A program made the position numbers and the translations under genes. Positions 1 to 12,240 of a stretch of 64,000 nucleotides of DNA are shown one piece after another (position 1 is the stretch's first letter; each line of letters opens with the position of its first letter). Source of the DNA: Apodospora peruviana. Taxonomy: Eukaryota > Ascomycota > Sordariomycetes > Sordariales > Lasiosphaeriaceae. The notes under the pieces are model-generated. The model ran no database searches. It was given only the letters and a program-made list of their open reading frames with translations, and was not told the DNA's origin. The stretch covers positions 310,001 to 374,000 of the forward strand of contig JAUEDM010000002.1 of assembly GCA_033439685.1 (NCBI GenBank), given 5' to 3'.

Positions 1-1702
1 ACACCAGTCCCAATGTGCTCCGTAGGCGGGCCGCGATAGTTCTTGCGACCCCAAACATAGTACCAAAAGCCAGAGATGGCGATGAATGCCACGAATACGA
101 CCGGCGCGTAGTTGACAGTCAAAGCCGTAACCGGGATGTAGGCGGGCATGCAGAACAGGGGAACGGCGAGGAGTGACCAGCCTAGACAGGAATCACAAGC
201 AGGTCAGTGACTGAAGACGAAATGGTTGTGTAAGAAGAAATGTGTACGTACCGATCGAAATCCAGTTACAAAACCAACCAAGCTTGCCAAGATAGAACTT
301 TCCTTCCTTGACCTGGGCACGACGCTCGAGCATGGAAACGGCAATCGGGGCAGCGTACGACAAAGTCAAGCAAATAACACCAATGCCGGAAAAGGCGTTG
401 AAAGCAGCCGAAGAACCGAAGTAGATGACACCGAGGATGAGCTGGATGGCCAGCGACAGCATCATAGCGTTCAGGGGCAAGTCCAACTTGGGGTGCACCT
501 GCTTCCACCACTTGGAACCGGGAATGGCGCCGTCACGAGAGAATGCCCAGGTGCAGCGGGATGCGGCCGTGGTGCAAGCGGTACCGCACAGAATCGCCAA
601 GACCATGAGCGGCAGAAGCAACGCGATGGCGGCGCCGGACGAGCCAACGGCTTGCTTGATGATAAACGGGACTGGCTGGCCGGAAGCGAGTGCCACTGTC
701 TCGGCAAGGTCGGGTAGGACGAACATGAGGGGCACGAGGAAGAAGAGACCGCCGATGGTGTTGATGACAATGGTAATGACCATTGCCTTGGGGACCTGGG
801 TGGCGGGATGTTGGACCTCCTCGCACATGCTGATGATCATGCCGGTGGACGATGTGGCGTAGGCAGCGTGGAGCAGACCGACACAGAAAGACCAGCCGGC
901 CGGCCAGCCGGATGTAGGCTCAAAATCACCAAAGACAAACGCTCCGCTGCGTCGGCCTCCCTTGGCGACCGCGAGAATGGTGATCATAATAGCGAGAATT
1001 CCGGCGAAAGTCCAGAAGACCGCAAAAGTCTGAAGGACATCAAATCAGCATTTCAGCCAACATCTGGCAGGGGAAGGCAAGGAGAGGAGAACTGACATCC
1101 AAAAGCGGAAGATGCTTGTTGCCAAAGATGGAAATGGCATTGCAAAGCAGAGTGACGCCCACAAAGGTCAGGAAAATCTGGTAGACCTCGGCGTCCCAGA
1201 TACCCACGCCGGGCTCAGACTCAAACACATTGACGCAAGCAACGAAAAACAGGGTGGTACCAAATTGCACAGCGAGAGTAATGGTGATGTTGCCGATAAC
1301 GTAGCACCAGCCGCAGATGTAAGCAGCCACTCTCCGGAACGAGGACGGGGCGAGCATGAACGTCTGGTAGTAGACGCCGCCAGCAGTCGGGTAGACGGAC
1401 GTGATCTCGCCCAACGACGCGGCGACACAGAGAATGATGAGACTGACGAGGACCCAGCCCCAGACGACCACGACGGGGCCTCCGCCCTGGAGCGGATAGT
1501 AGAGCGTGGTGGCCAGACCGTACGGAATCGAGGCGAGGACGAAGGACATGAAGGCGACCTGCCATGTCGAGCGCGTGCGCACGAGCTCGGCCTTGTATCC
1601 GAGGGCCTCGAGGAGCTCGTCAGCCGATTCGGAGTCGTTGGGACCCTCGATCAGGTCGCCGGGTTGCCGAAGCTGACCCGGGTGCGCATCGTGCCCGGAC
1701 AT
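1..1702 (-). CDS. GABA/choline-type amino acid permease (APC superfamily), 3' end cut by window
   Basis: A polytopic plasma-membrane permease of the fungal GABA/choline (Uga4/Hnm1-like, ACT) group of the APC superfamily, importing amino acids, GABA or choline by proton symport. Exons read 1702-1097, 1029-252 and 181 to beyond base 1; introns of 67 and 70 nt have GTCAGT and GTACGT donors. About 520 residues are visible, close to full length, so only a short C-terminal tail is missing. The cytosolic N-terminus (about 60 residues) is followed by hydrophobic segments beginning with the family-like SFVLASIPYGLATTLYYPLQ; a TSVYPTAGGVYYQ segment and a late YRGPP motif are typical of the group. The ATG at 1702 is the first in frame; upstream only a TTG is open. 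Substrate cannot be read from sequence. Confidence 0.88.
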
Positions 1703-4211
1703 GACTGAGGTTGGTACCGACAACGGGCCCGGATGACGTGCTTCAGCTGATCTTGGCCTGGCTTGGCTCGGCTCCGGCTGGATGGGTATTCGAACCGGGC
1801 TGTCCCGTCACGTTGCGGCGTTGCTCGTTCCGTGATCGAAACTTTGGCCGGGCGAAAGTCAAAATTGAAGCTAAAAAGTCAACTGGGCATCAGCATTGGC
1901 ACCGTTTCTCGGAGACGGGGTTGGGTTGAGCTGCTCACCAGCCAGACGGGATAATCCAAGTATTACTGAAAGGAATGACGCAGTAATCCGAACTGTGGTG
2001 ATGCTCAAACGATTCAATGATTCGGAGACGATTCAAACAGAAACTTTTTTTTCGTCCGAGTTCATGGCACGACAAGGAGTTGCCGAGTTGTTGGGTCGCA
2101 GAAACCCACTGGGAAGTGGATCGCCCATTTGTCTCTCTCTTGCCTGCCATGCCTGCTAGCTGCGCTGAGCTGCGCTGCTTGGCACAGGAAGTGACTTCCT
2201 ATTACGACATGGCTTATCTCGGGCTCCGCCGAAAAAGTTTATCGCGGCTTCTCATACGCTACCGTGACTGTGGCGTGGAGGGGGTGGAGGTCCATGCAAG
2301 GTGGGGGATCCGGGACGGACGTGTCTGGGCTTGGCCATTGAAGATAAAGTTGTCGGGACCCCTAGAAAAGAAAAGGGCACGAACCATCAACCGGTCAGAG
2401 TGGTTCCATTGTTTGGCGATCACGATGTGAAGCTTCTTTCCTCGTGGATCTACTGAAGCGCAAATTGAACAGCTGTAAGCATTCCATCAGCTGTGTGGTT
2501 TTGTCACCCAGGCCACATTACCGATCCCAATGACCTTGGCTTATGTAAAAGAATCCCATCCTTTCGAATTTTGATGCGTCATGGGTTCTCTGCTTCAAGA
2601 TCTCGTGGGGGGCGACTCATTGTCTTACCTCAGCACGCTAAGGGAATCGGGGACCGCGGTTTGATGGCTCCGAATTTTATCCACTGGAACACGTGCCACT
2701 CTCGCGTCGATCGGTGAACGCGTGAAGAAAGAACGGCAGGGACGTTGACGCGACTGGAACTGGGCTTGGCACGGAATCTTTGGGTGCCGATCCATCGGTC
2801 TTGTTCAAGAATCCGGCCCGGCATGAACACCTGGGTCGCCGGCCCAGAACATGAGCAAATATCACACCGGTGTCCCACATCCACGGTCCACCGTGAGTTT
2901 CTAGAAGATCCCGCTGAGACGGAAGTACGTGTACAGTACACGTACAAGTTCGGCTTTCCTTGTTCCACGCCGGAGTTTTTCTATCTTCCATTGGTGAGTA
3001 CGGAATATAGGTACAATTTGAGTCATGTATCGATCCGTCGACAGATCTGCCCCCCGGCCCATCAGGGTACCACCACTCTCTTCAGGCGAACTGTGGTGGG
3101 CACGCTGAGAGCGTGGAACCGAACGAGATGGCAAGATCGCAAAACATCACAAAATCCCAACCCCTTTCGTGAGTGGAGTCCGGATATGTTGAAGTGCTTC
3201 CTCCTCAACATGTTTGCGTCGGAACAATAACTGATTCGGTAGATTTCCGTGGTGGTCCTCTCCGCAATGCGGCCGGTCCCACCCGCGCTCTGTCAATGCC
3301 AATGGATAAGGCGCGTCTTTGTGGTTCGGCAACACCAGAATGATTTGAGAACAATTGACGAGATGGACACAACGGATCACATCATTAAATGTCCAATTGG
3401 ACAAGATCAACCCCCCTATTTGGCCACTCGAAACAGATATTGACAAATAGGTATAATTCATGTGAATGATGATGCCCATATTTATACCGGACTGAGACCA
3501 TTCAACAATCGAATAGAAATCGGAAAGTAACGACAGACGGGAATGGAATCGGAAAGTGGTTCCGAGGAACGTTCGAAACGGTGTTCTTTCTGGCGGAGAT
3601 TCTGTTCCCCCGCCTATCTGGTGGGTGACAAGACAGCGAACTGCCCTGTAAGTCCTGTGCCTGCGCCGAACGTCCGAACGCCAGACCCTGAAGCACCCCG
3701 CAGACGGATGGCAGCACTCCAGCCAATCGAAAGGGGAACAAGGTTTCCGAGGCACAGAGGCGGTGGAAGTCGCACCAATCAGGACAGAGTCAATTGCAAT
3801 TTTATGGGGATGTCCACAGATGACGGGATCGGGAGGTGCGGGGTTAATCGGCTGATCGCCATTGCCCCCACCAGAGTGCTCAGCAAACTCCCCGCTTGAA
3901 CCCCGGATGCTGTCGGGTTGCTGTGGTGCCGTTTAAGAGATGGAAAGCGATGGAAAGCGCATCTTCCCATCCCTCCTCATTGTAAAATGAATCCCCAGGG
4001 ACTACAAAGTTGCCACCGTACCTGTCTTTTACTCCCCAGTCGCTGGTACCTGAACCGACGCGTCTCCGTCCAACTGCATACCCCCATCCGATATTTGTCA
4101 AGTGGCCAGCCAACGCCACCGACGCAGACCTATATCAAGCCATCTTCCATCTCTTGGAGAAGCTTGACGACGAGCGTATCGAAGCCATCACCACATACAA
4201 CCACAGTCAGA
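1703..4211. other. Intergenic, divergent promoters of permease and katG
   Basis: About 2.5 kb between two divergently transcribed genes. Reading frames here are short, overlap on both strands and show no domain or splice structure, so I see no gene. The last about 200 bases before 4212 are C/T- and A-rich and look like the katG 5' leader; the katG frame stays open upstream to 3918 but without family similarity. Confidence 0.5.
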
Positions 4212-6512
4212 ATGGGCGACACAGTCATGACCGACAGCACTCCCAGGTGCCCCGTTGTCCACGAGAGCGTCGCCGACTTCAACTCCGCCGGCGCGGGCAC
4301 CCGCAACCGGGACTGGTGGCCTAACCAGCTCAAGCTCAACATCCTCCGCCAGCACACTCCCGTCACTGACCCCCTGGGCAAGGACTTCGACTATGCCGAA
4401 GCCTTCAAGAGCCTCGACTACAATGCCCTCAAGAAGGATCTCGCTGCCCTCATGACCGATTCGCAGGACTGGTGGCCGGCGGACTTTGGCCACTACGGCG
4501 GTCTCTTCATCCGCATGGCCTGGCACAGCGCTGGTACCTACCGCGTCTTCGATGGCCGTGGCGGTGGTGGACAAGGTCAGCAGCGCTTTGCCCCGCTCAA
4601 CAGCTGGCCCGACAATGTCAGTCTCGACAAGGCCCGTCGTCTGTTGTGGCCCATCAAGCAAAAGTACGGAAACAAGATCTCGTGGGCCGATCTGATGTTG
4701 CTGGCCGGCAACGTTGCCCTTGAGGACATGGGCTTCAAGACCTTCGGCTTTGCCGGTGGCCGTGCTGATACCTGGGAGGCCGATGAGTCCGTCTACTGGG
4801 GTGGCGAGAAGACGTGGCTGGGCAACGATGTCCGCTACGCCGCTGGCTCCAAGGGCTTGGCTGAGGATGGCAAGCATGGTGTCGTTTCCGGTGACGAGCA
4901 CGGCGTTGGCCGCAGCATCCACACTCGCGACCTGGAGAAGCCTCTGGCTGCCGCCCATATGGGTCTCATTTACGTGAACCCCGAAGGCCCCGACGGCAAC
5001 CCCGACCCGGTTGCTTCGGCAAGAGACATCCGCATCACCTTCAGCCGTATGGCCATGACCGACGAGGAGACTGTTGCCCTGATTGCTGGTGGTCACACCT
5101 TTGGCAAGACGCACGGTGCCTCCACCTCGGATCACGTCGCTGAGGAGCCTGAGGGTGCCGACCTGGAGCAGCAAGGCTTCGGCTGGAGCAACAGCTTCGG
5201 TACCGGAAAGGGACCCCACACCATCACCAGCGGGCTGGAGGTGACGTGGACCAAGACGCCCACCAAGTGGAGCAACAACTTTTTCGAGTACCTGCTCGGC
5301 TTCGAGTGGGAGCTCACCAAGAGCCCGGGTGGTGCGAACCAGTGGGTCGCCAAGAATGCCGAACCCATCATTCCCGATGCCTACGATCCCGAGAAGAAGC
5401 ACCTGCCCACGATGCTGACCAGCGATCTCGCACTCCGCTTCGACCCCGAGTACGAGAAGATCTCCCGCCGCTTCCTTGAGAACCCCGACCAGTTTGCCGA
5501 TGCCTTTGCCCGCGCTTGGTTCAAGCTGACGCACCGTGACTTGGGCCCGCGATCCCGCTATATCGGCCCTGAGGTACCGAAGGAGGTTCTCATCTGGCAA
5601 GACCCTGTTCCGGATGTTGATCACCCTCTGATCGACGAGAAGGATATCGCCACGCTCAAGGAGGAGATCCTTGGCACCAATCTCGACACAGGCAAGCTTG
5701 TGGCTACTGCCTGGGCATCTGCTGCCACCTTCCGTGGTGGTGACAAGCGCGGCGGCGCCAATGGTGCGCGCATCCGTCTTGAGCCCCAGCGCAACTGGGA
5801 AGCCAACAACCCAGAGCGCCTGGGCGAGGTGCTCAGCGCCCTCGAGCTGATCCAGAAGCGCTTCAATGACGCCGGCGCCGGTGGCAAGAAGGTTTCGCTG
5901 GCCGATCTTATCGTCTTGGCCGGTGTTGCGGCTGTCGAGAAGGCTGCCAAGGATGCTGGCCACCCGGTTTCCGTCCCCTTCGTGCCTGGCCGCACCGACG
6001 CCACCCAGGAGCAGACCGATATCGTTTCTGTCAACCACCTTGAGCCTGTTGTCGATGGCTTCCGCAACTACGGCGCGTCTACTCAGCATGCTCGTGCTGA
6101 GGAGTTCCTTGTCGACAAGGCCCAGCAGCTGACGCTCTCGGCTCCCGAGATGACCGTACTTGTTGGAGGTCTGCGTGCCCTGAACGCCAACTACGACGGA
6201 TCCTCTCACGGCGTTTTCACCAAGCGCCCTGGCCAGCTGACCAACGACTTCTTTGTCAACCTCCTGGACATGAGCACTGCCTGGAAGGCGGTTGGTGGTA
6301 CCAAGGGAGAGCTCTTCGAGGGCTCGGACCGCAAGTCGGGTGAGAAGAAGTGGACTGGCACTCGTGCCGATCTCGTTTTCGGCTCGCACGCCGAGCTCCG
6401 TGCCGTTGCTGAGGTCTATGCTGAGGCGGGTGGCGAGGAGAAGTTTGTCAAGGACTTCGTGGCTGCTTGGGACAAGGTGATGAACTTGGACCGGTTCGAT
6501 CTCCACAGATGA
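4212..6512 (+). CDS. katG: Catalase-peroxidase (intracellular KatG1 type)
   Basis: Bifunctional haem enzyme that dismutates hydrogen peroxide and has peroxidase activity; 766 aa, the usual length, intronless. The N-terminal active half shows distal Arg101, Trp104 and His105 (RMAWHSAGTY), the proximal His295 (AGGHTFGKTHG), and the residues of the family's covalent Trp-Tyr-Met adduct, Trp104, Tyr254 (LIYVNPEGPDG) and Met280 (SRMAMTDEE), with the same 26-residue Tyr-Met spacing as bacterial KatG. The C-terminal half is the inactive duplicate. No signal peptide is visible, so this is the cytosolic KatG1 form rather than the secreted KatG2. The ATG at 4212 (AGAATGGG) was chosen because the upstream in-frame extension lacks family similarity. 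Known background: fungal katG genes are thought to descend from bacterial (Bacteroidetes-like) transfer, which fits the lack of introns. Confidence 0.97.
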   Translation: MGDTVMTDSTPRCPVVHESVADFNSAGAGTRNRDWWPNQLKLNILRQHTPVTDPLGKDFDYAEAFKSLDYNALKKDLAALMTDSQDWWPADFGHYGGLFIRMAWHSAGTYRVFDGRGGGGQGQQRFAPLNSWPDNVSLDKARRLLWPIKQKYGNKISWADLMLLAGNVALEDMGFKTFGFAGGRADTWEADESVYWGGEKTWLGNDVRYAAGSKGLAEDGKHGVVSGDEHGVGRSIHTRDLEKPLAAAHMGLIYVNPEGPDGNPDPVASARDIRITFSRMAMTDEETVALIAGGHTFGKTHGASTSDHVAEEPEGADLEQQGFGWSNSFGTGKGPHTITSGLEVTWTKTPTKWSNNFFEYLLGFEWELTKSPGGANQWVAKNAEPIIPDAYDPEKKHLPTMLTSDLALRFDPEYEKISRRFLENPDQFADAFARAWFKLTHRDLGPRSRYIGPEVPKEVLIWQDPVPDVDHPLIDEKDIATLKEEILGTNLDTGKLVATAWASAATFRGGDKRGGANGARIRLEPQRNWEANNPERLGEVLSALELIQKRFNDAGAGGKKVSLADLIVLAGVAAVEKAAKDAGHPVSVPFVPGRTDATQEQTDIVSVNHLEPVVDGFRNYGASTQHARAEEFLVDKAQQLTLSAPEMTVLVGGLRALNANYDGSSHGVFTKRPGQLTNDFFVNLLDMSTAWKAVGGTKGELFEGSDRKSGEKKWTGTRADLVFGSHAELRAVAEVYAEAGGEEKFVKDFVAAWDKVMNLDRFDLHR

Positions 6513-7363
6513 ATTGGAGGTTTGTTATGAGATGATTAGAGATGTGTTTGGGTTGCGCTATTCGTTTATTTGAGCCATAGTAATTAGCATTTGACAAACG
6601 AAGAAAATGAGCAACGGAGAATGATTTTCAAACCAAACCTGATCTACTTTCCTGTGACTATGTTCTGTATAATTCAGTGGTGGATAGATGCAATTTGTTG
6701 GTTGTATCATTTATGATCTAACGTTCGTGGACATAACCGGATATTTCGCTGAAAAGGAGGTGACCAGACCATTGTGCCTAAAATTGGGAGAACTGAAGCT
6801 CGTCGCCATCGTCCATGACCATCCTCTACTCGTCCCCTGTGACATATTTACTGCCGCTTTTTGTAATCTCGCCTATAAGTCATCACCTCCAGATCCCTTT
6901 CTTGTGAGCCGCCCAGCCAATTTCTGGAGAAAGTTGACTGGTCGTTCGCCGTGTTCGTTAATAAGAAGGTCTGGCGGACCGCGGCGTGTACTTGTGCCCG
7001 CGGCTCGCCATGTACTGAATCCCCATCTCAGCTCCGTATCTCGCCCCTATCACCTATGGATCCCGGTTCTGCGCGCTTGGGCAAGGAGTTCCTCATGACA
7101 GATTACCGGGTTGTACGTCATGCTCGTTAATAAGAAGGAGGTGTGTTTCGTCTTGCTGTGGACGATCGGGGTGTATCTGCTCGTGTCGTGAGATGAATAC
7201 ACTCTCACATGCCAGTGAAGTCTCCCAAAAATTTAACACACTTCGAACGAACTCCTGAAGCCCGGTCTGTGGTAGCTCTCGTAGCTCAGTTGAAGGGTAG
7301 CCGTGATGTTGTTCCCTCCCTTATATTGTTCCCCCTCTTATACTGTCTCCCTCTTATACTGTT

Positions 7364-7482
7364 CTCCATCTCCTACTGTTCTCCATCTCCTACTGTTCTC
7401 CATCTCCTACTGTTCTCCATCTCCTACTGTTCTCCATCTCCTACTGTTCTCCATCTCCTACTGTTCTCCATCTCCTACTGTT
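7364..7482. repeat. Minisatellite, seven perfect 17-bp units
   Basis: Seven exact head-to-tail copies of CTCCATCTCCTACTGTT start at 7364, 7381, 7398, 7415, 7432, 7449 and 7466. Degenerate relatives (CCCTCTTATACTGTT) flank it from about 7330. The period is not a multiple of three and no frame across it is convincing, so it is a non-coding array. Confidence 0.95.
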
Positions 7483-9129
7483 TTCCCCCTTATATTATGG
7501 TCAGCAAATCCTTTTTGCTCGGTTCTGGATGGTTCTTGGCCCTCGAGTACTTGTGTGCGTTATCCATATTTGATCGATGGTAGTGGGGTCGGTCGAAGTT
7601 TTGGGAGGCACGATCAAGCCACCAGCCCGTTTTATCGTCATCGGTTGATTCGACTCGTTCGTCGGGGGTAGATTGTGTTTTGAATTCTTGAAAGTCAAGA
7701 CACGTGAGATGTTGAAATTCATTCAATGGTCGTTGAGGGATCGGTCGAAGTGTTTGAAACGACTGACTTCACCCCCATTCTCGTTTTGGATTTGAATGTA
7801 CTTGACAGTCCGTACGAAATGTGATGTCGATGTCCTCTCAATGGTGGTCGTCTAGTTGAGTTGTCGGTCAATGTCGAAGGAATCGGTTGGACCTTTTCGG
7901 ATCGGTCCTTTCTATGCCATATCCTCTCACCCGCCAGTATCAGTACTCCTCACATGGCCCGGTAATTGTCTTGCTCCCGATGTGGCTGCTCTCTGTAGCT
8001 TGTGTCAGAGAGAAACAATATAACTTTTCCGACTTGTTGACGCTTCACCTTCGCAGAGCACGATCTCGGCCTCCTCTTATACCTATTCCTCATGTTGGCG
8101 ACAAAATCGGTAATGGTGACGTTGTGGATCCTCTTCCGGCTTGTTAATCCTCGCAGCCTGGGTTGGAGAGAAACCAATCTATGTTTTCCGACTTCGTGAT
8201 GGCTTCGTCTTCGCAGGGTATGGTCGGGACTTCGCTTAGTCCGTTCCGCGTGCTCGCCGGAGAACCGATCGTGGTGACGTTGTCGATCCTCCTAGACTTT
8301 AGATGTGCTGATATTCAAACAAGGTGTAGTCGTTTGCGATGGTGTATACGATGGTGAGACCTTTCCGGTCTGTCCAACTCCTCGGCTTCCGCTGGGAGGA
8401 CATCTACCCTCAAACTGGGCCGTCCTCGCGAACATAAAGTCAACAGCATCAGCACACGAGCCAACATGAACATTGATTATTTGAAGCCCCTCATACGGAC
8501 TCCACATTTCTTTTTGTGCTCCTCGGTTCCACGCGCCACAGCAGAGCAACTTGGTCAGAACAGACATGTGGAGTCATCCAGCTGGAACACAAGAAAAAGA
8601 CCCGTGCTCGAGAGCAAAAGTTGATCTAGGGACCGGTTTGCAAACTTACCTTTGTCACTTTAGTATTTGAAAATTCACTCTGGTACATCCAATCTATGGT
8701 GTCACTCTTGCTTCGAACATGCCAGAACAGTGGTTCAGAGTCTATAGCTGCCTGCGGTTTGCATATGCCGCACAAAGGGTTTAAATATTGCTGGAGGGGC
8801 ACATAGGAACCAGCCTGACGTGGAAGTCATTGTCCACAATAGGACCAGACCTCAGAAGCATTCTCACAGGCATAATAGGCAAGGGACCTTCCCTGATCTC
8901 CCTACCAGGCTACCCCCCTTCCCGTTTTGCTTTGCCCGCAAGTACCATTGTCCGTAAACCTCAACGGCCCTGTGCCGGTCGTAGAGACGTAGACTGATAG
9001 ACAGCGAACCTCCACCGCACCAGGAGCGCTCGCCACCTGGTGTCAACGTACTATTCTCATCCCATCTCGAACTTCCCACCATCTTTGCTTCCCAGGACTT
9101 CATCCGCCGCTCAGTTCTGTTCCGAAGTT

Positions 9130-10330
9130 TTTGTCATCTCACTCTGCTCGACCTATTTCTTCGAATCCTGGCCTGACATGCGGGCTAATCGAAACCGTCA
9201 ATCTCATCCGGTCTCAAGCCTCGGGGTCCTCCATTCCTAGCCGGCTGCCGTTCTCAACCCAGTTCTTTCCTGGCCTGAGGTTTGAATCGGCGCCTGTATG
9301 CGAAGCTCCAAGAAAGATTCCACAAAGGACACTCCATGGCCATCCAGGATCCCTAGAAGGCTTCATTTATGCTGGAGGACTTCGCTGCCAGAAGGGACAT
9401 TTTGTCTTTCGTTAAAACCGTAATTATAGCTGCAAATCCTGCAATCTAGACGAACCCAACCATTTGCTGTAAACATACATAGCGTTCGATGGATCTATTC
9501 AAACATTAAGTACCGAACCGAACGAATAGACCGCACTGAATCCGCAGCGAATTCTGCAATAATACTCGCAACAGAACCCCATTATCTCACTCTCCTCGAA
9601 CCATTTCTACATGATCTCCGTGACTGGTAGGCATGAATCTGGGATCGGTAGGATGGGTTGGTTACATTGTCTACTGTAATATAGATGCAGCCATGCATTT
9701 ATATGCGTTGGTGTGCCTGCCACAGAATTCTATATCCCTAGTTTGCCGTTTAGGTAGTTGCCTGACGGTCAGGCTTGTAGTGAAAGCTGGTATTCCGACA
9801 ACCTCGCCCTACCTACTGCTGATCGAGACGGCTTATTCTCATCCGGTCCCAGGCCTCTCAGCGTCCTCCACTCCCGGACAGTCATCAGGGTCCTCAGCTC
9901 AGTTTTGGCCTGAGTCTTGCGTCATTCCTGGTTCTACTCTGCTCGCCATATTTATACAAGCTCTGGCCGTACCTGCGGGCTGGTCAAAACGGTCTATTCT
10001 CATCCGTTCTTCGATCTTCTCGCGTCCTGCTCACCTCAGTTCTAACCTGCGGGGTGTGTGCTCCACTTGCTCGACCTATTCTACGAGCTATCGCCATACC
10101 TGCGAGCTGATCGAAACGATCCATTCTCATCCAGTCTCAAGCTTCCCGCGTCCTGTCAGCTCAGTTCTGGCGTGAACTTGCGTCCCCCACTTGCTCGGCG
10201 TACTCCTATAGCCCTTGCCTTACCTAACTTTCCTTTCATTTTATTCTCATCCGGTCTCGAGCTTCCCCCCCGGCCCTATTCTGCTCACCTCGTTCTGGCC
10301 TGAGGTTTTAAGTTGCGTGCTCCACTTGCT
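9130..10330. repeat. Field of degenerate dispersed/tandem repeats
   Basis: A block containing CTGCTCGACCTATT, TGCGGGCTGATCGAAACG and TTCTCATCCGGTCTCAAGC recurs with variations near 9143-9220, 9815-9870, 9938-10015, 10067-10145 and 10240-10265. Unit spacing is irregular (roughly 60 to 150 bp) and copies are diverged, so it looks like an old tandem expansion that has decayed. No protein frame is conserved between units. Confidence 0.7.
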
Positions 10331-10733
10331 CGACCTATTTCTACCGGCCCTCGTCCTACGTGAGCTTTCCTTTCCCTCTTTTTTTTTTTTTCTCCCCCAG
10401 CAACCAAACCTGACCTTGTTCTGCATCCCGACACCAGTACTCCTCTTGTTCGGCGTCCTGCAAACACTCTGCCCTCAACTCTTTCTGCTACACCAGACTT
10501 AACATTCCCCTTGCGTCCTGCAAACATCCTGCCCTCCTTGGAGTTGTGCGTACTGCGATAAACCTGCCCTCGTTCAGCGTCACGGTATGTCCTGCCACCG
10601 AATATGATTCCCTACACCGCTCGTCCTCGAAAAGTCATCACTAATCACTCGGTATTCTAGTCTACCAGCAATCACTCACGCTTTGCAATATCACCCGCAG
10701 CATTCTTCATTCACTAGAACTTCAGACCGAAAC

Positions 10734-11222
10734 ATGGCTGGTGCCCGCGCTGAAGCTGATCGCGATTTCCTGGCTGCCGTCATGGTTTGCCTCAAGTCAG
10801 CTCCTGAGGTAAGGTGATCGATCACTCCGAAATCATGTTCGTTCCCTTCGCTCTCCCCTCACTTCCTCACCTGGCCTGCACGTACCTCCAAAATATTTAT
10901 TACTCTGGTGCTAATCAAGTCCCCCGATATGCAGGTCGACTTTAATAAGCTCAGTGAGAAGCTGGGCATGAAGCCGAAATCCGCACGTAACAAATGGTGT
11001 GAGGTGCGCAAGCGCCTGTTTGCCAATGGTGAAGATGGTGACGATGAGGAAGAGGGTGAGGCCGAGGCCGGTCCCTCCACCCCCGCCAACAAGCGCAAGC
11101 GTGCGAGCGGTGACGTTGGCTCGGGCTCAAAGCCCAAGACTCCTCGATCCGCCCGCGCGAAGGGCAAGCAGGTTGCTGAGCCTGCCCAAGATGAGGATGA
11201 GAACGACGCCGGAGAGGTTTAA
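10734..11222 (+). CDS. Small Myb/SANT-like DNA-binding protein
   Basis: Exons 10734-10808 and 10935-11222 join through a 126-nt intron (GTAAGG...TGCAG) to give 120 aa. Residues about 8-55 form a compact helix-turn-helix of the small fungal Myb/SANT-like family: a first helix DRDFLAAVMVCLKSAPE, then VDFNKLSEKLGMKPKSARNK and WCEVRKRL. The tail (about residue 60 on) is disordered: an acidic stretch GEDGDDEEEGEAEAG, then basic KRKR, PKTPRSARAKGK and a second acidic end, typical of a nuclear protein with NLS-like clusters. A nuclear DNA- or chromatin-binding role is inferred from the fold. The intron position directly before VDF is usual for the family. The gene is preceded by a long C/T-rich leader. 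Confidence 0.82.
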
Positions 11223-11854
11223 GTCTGTCGGTCATCATCAGCAAGCAAGCATACAGCACACCTCAATTTATACGATACTCGTTGGTTGAGTGGACTTTAG
11301 GCGTTGGCAGTTGGGCGTTTTGATTTGGTTAGGGTCTAGGAGTTTCTGGGCGTTTTAGGTCGTACCATCTTTGTTCTGGGAAAAAGTCTTGTGGCGTAGG
11401 GGTTTTCTTTAAAGAAGGGGATTCAAATCAGTTGGCTTCAACGAGACAGTCAGAGCATCAAGGCAGATATAACTGGGCTGCATCATAACGTGAGGAGGAT
11501 TATAAGTTGACTGCCAAGTACGAGCAGGCAGCAGCATACAATCAAATAACCTTACCTCACATATACATAATACTTCTCGCTTTGTAAATTCAGAGACTTG
11601 ATGTGCTTTGACTGGATGGATGCTCTGCCGCTACGCTATATACCCCGGTATAGGATCTGCACCCATTATATTATAATAAAGAGAGGCCATAAAAGCTCTC
11701 TCCTGCTTGACTTCCCAGGCTTGGAAATGCATTTGACGGCTAATTACACCGCGTATGTGAATAGTTCAGAGGCCGTTCCGAAATCTCTTACAGTGTATGG
11801 TTAAATAGTGGATGTGAACTGTGTAGCGCGGCATGGCCCCGGTGTATGCCTGCC

Positions 11855-12240
11855 TACAGACCTGCGGGCAAATTAAAAACGGGCACCGTACTAGAATGGT
11901 CACAGACTCCCAGGTTGGACAATGGCTCAAATCAGCTGCTTGAAACCAACCCGCTTTCGTCCGCCAAAACCCGAGTCCAAGGACCAAAACACCTTACACC
12001 TCCGCGGGTACTTTGTCATGGTAGAACAGGTTGCGCGGATCCTCCTCGCGGATGGCACAGTTGCACTCGAATTCCCAACCTTCGTGAAGGTTGTAACTTG
12101 GCAGTGTTGTGCGGCGCTTTAAGTTGCCAGGGCGGAAGCTGAGGGTGTATTATACATCTTAACAAAGAAGTTTAAACAAATCAGGTTCCTGATAATTTCG
12201 GCAAGATAATTCTAACCTAGGCCGAGCATTATCAATACAG
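11855..12240 (+). repeat. Dispersed repeat, copy A (homologous to 19245-19550)
   Basis: Shares ordered blocks with 19245-19550: CGGGCAAATT, CCCGCTTTCG followed by CCAAAACC-like sequence, a GGTACTTTGTCAT/GGACGTTTTACAT segment, GAAGTTTAA, and CCGAGCATTAT at the end. This copy is the more GC-rich; the other shows many C-to-T and G-to-A differences. No intact frame crosses it. Confidence 0.65.

Larger units (their letters stand above)
6513..10733. other. Gene-poor stretch with tandem and degenerate repeats
   Basis: No supportable protein gene in 4.2 kb. It holds a 17-bp minisatellite (7364-7482), a field of degenerate C/T-rich repeats (about 9130-10330), a T14-type homopolymer run near 10380-10393, and a pyrimidine-rich leader into the Myb-like gene at 10734. 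The remaining small open frames have no start context or similarity. Confidence 0.5.

Noticed and set aside
3147..3755. 202-codon minus-strand frame in the katG promoter region
   Set aside because: No recognisable domain, no splice partner, and overlapping frames on the other strand; compositional chance.
3918..4211. 98-codon N-terminal extension of katG
   Set aside because: No similarity to catalase-peroxidases or to a signal or transit peptide; more likely 5' leader that happens to be open.
4188..6506. 772-codon open frame antisense to katG
   Set aside because: It mirrors the GC-rich third positions of katG, has no domain of its own and covers exactly the same interval; a shadow of the real gene.
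7270..7310. Possible tRNA start (GTAGCTCAGTTGAAGGGTAG)
   Set aside because: Looks like a D-arm but no matching acceptor, anticodon or T-arm follows; the minisatellite begins soon after.
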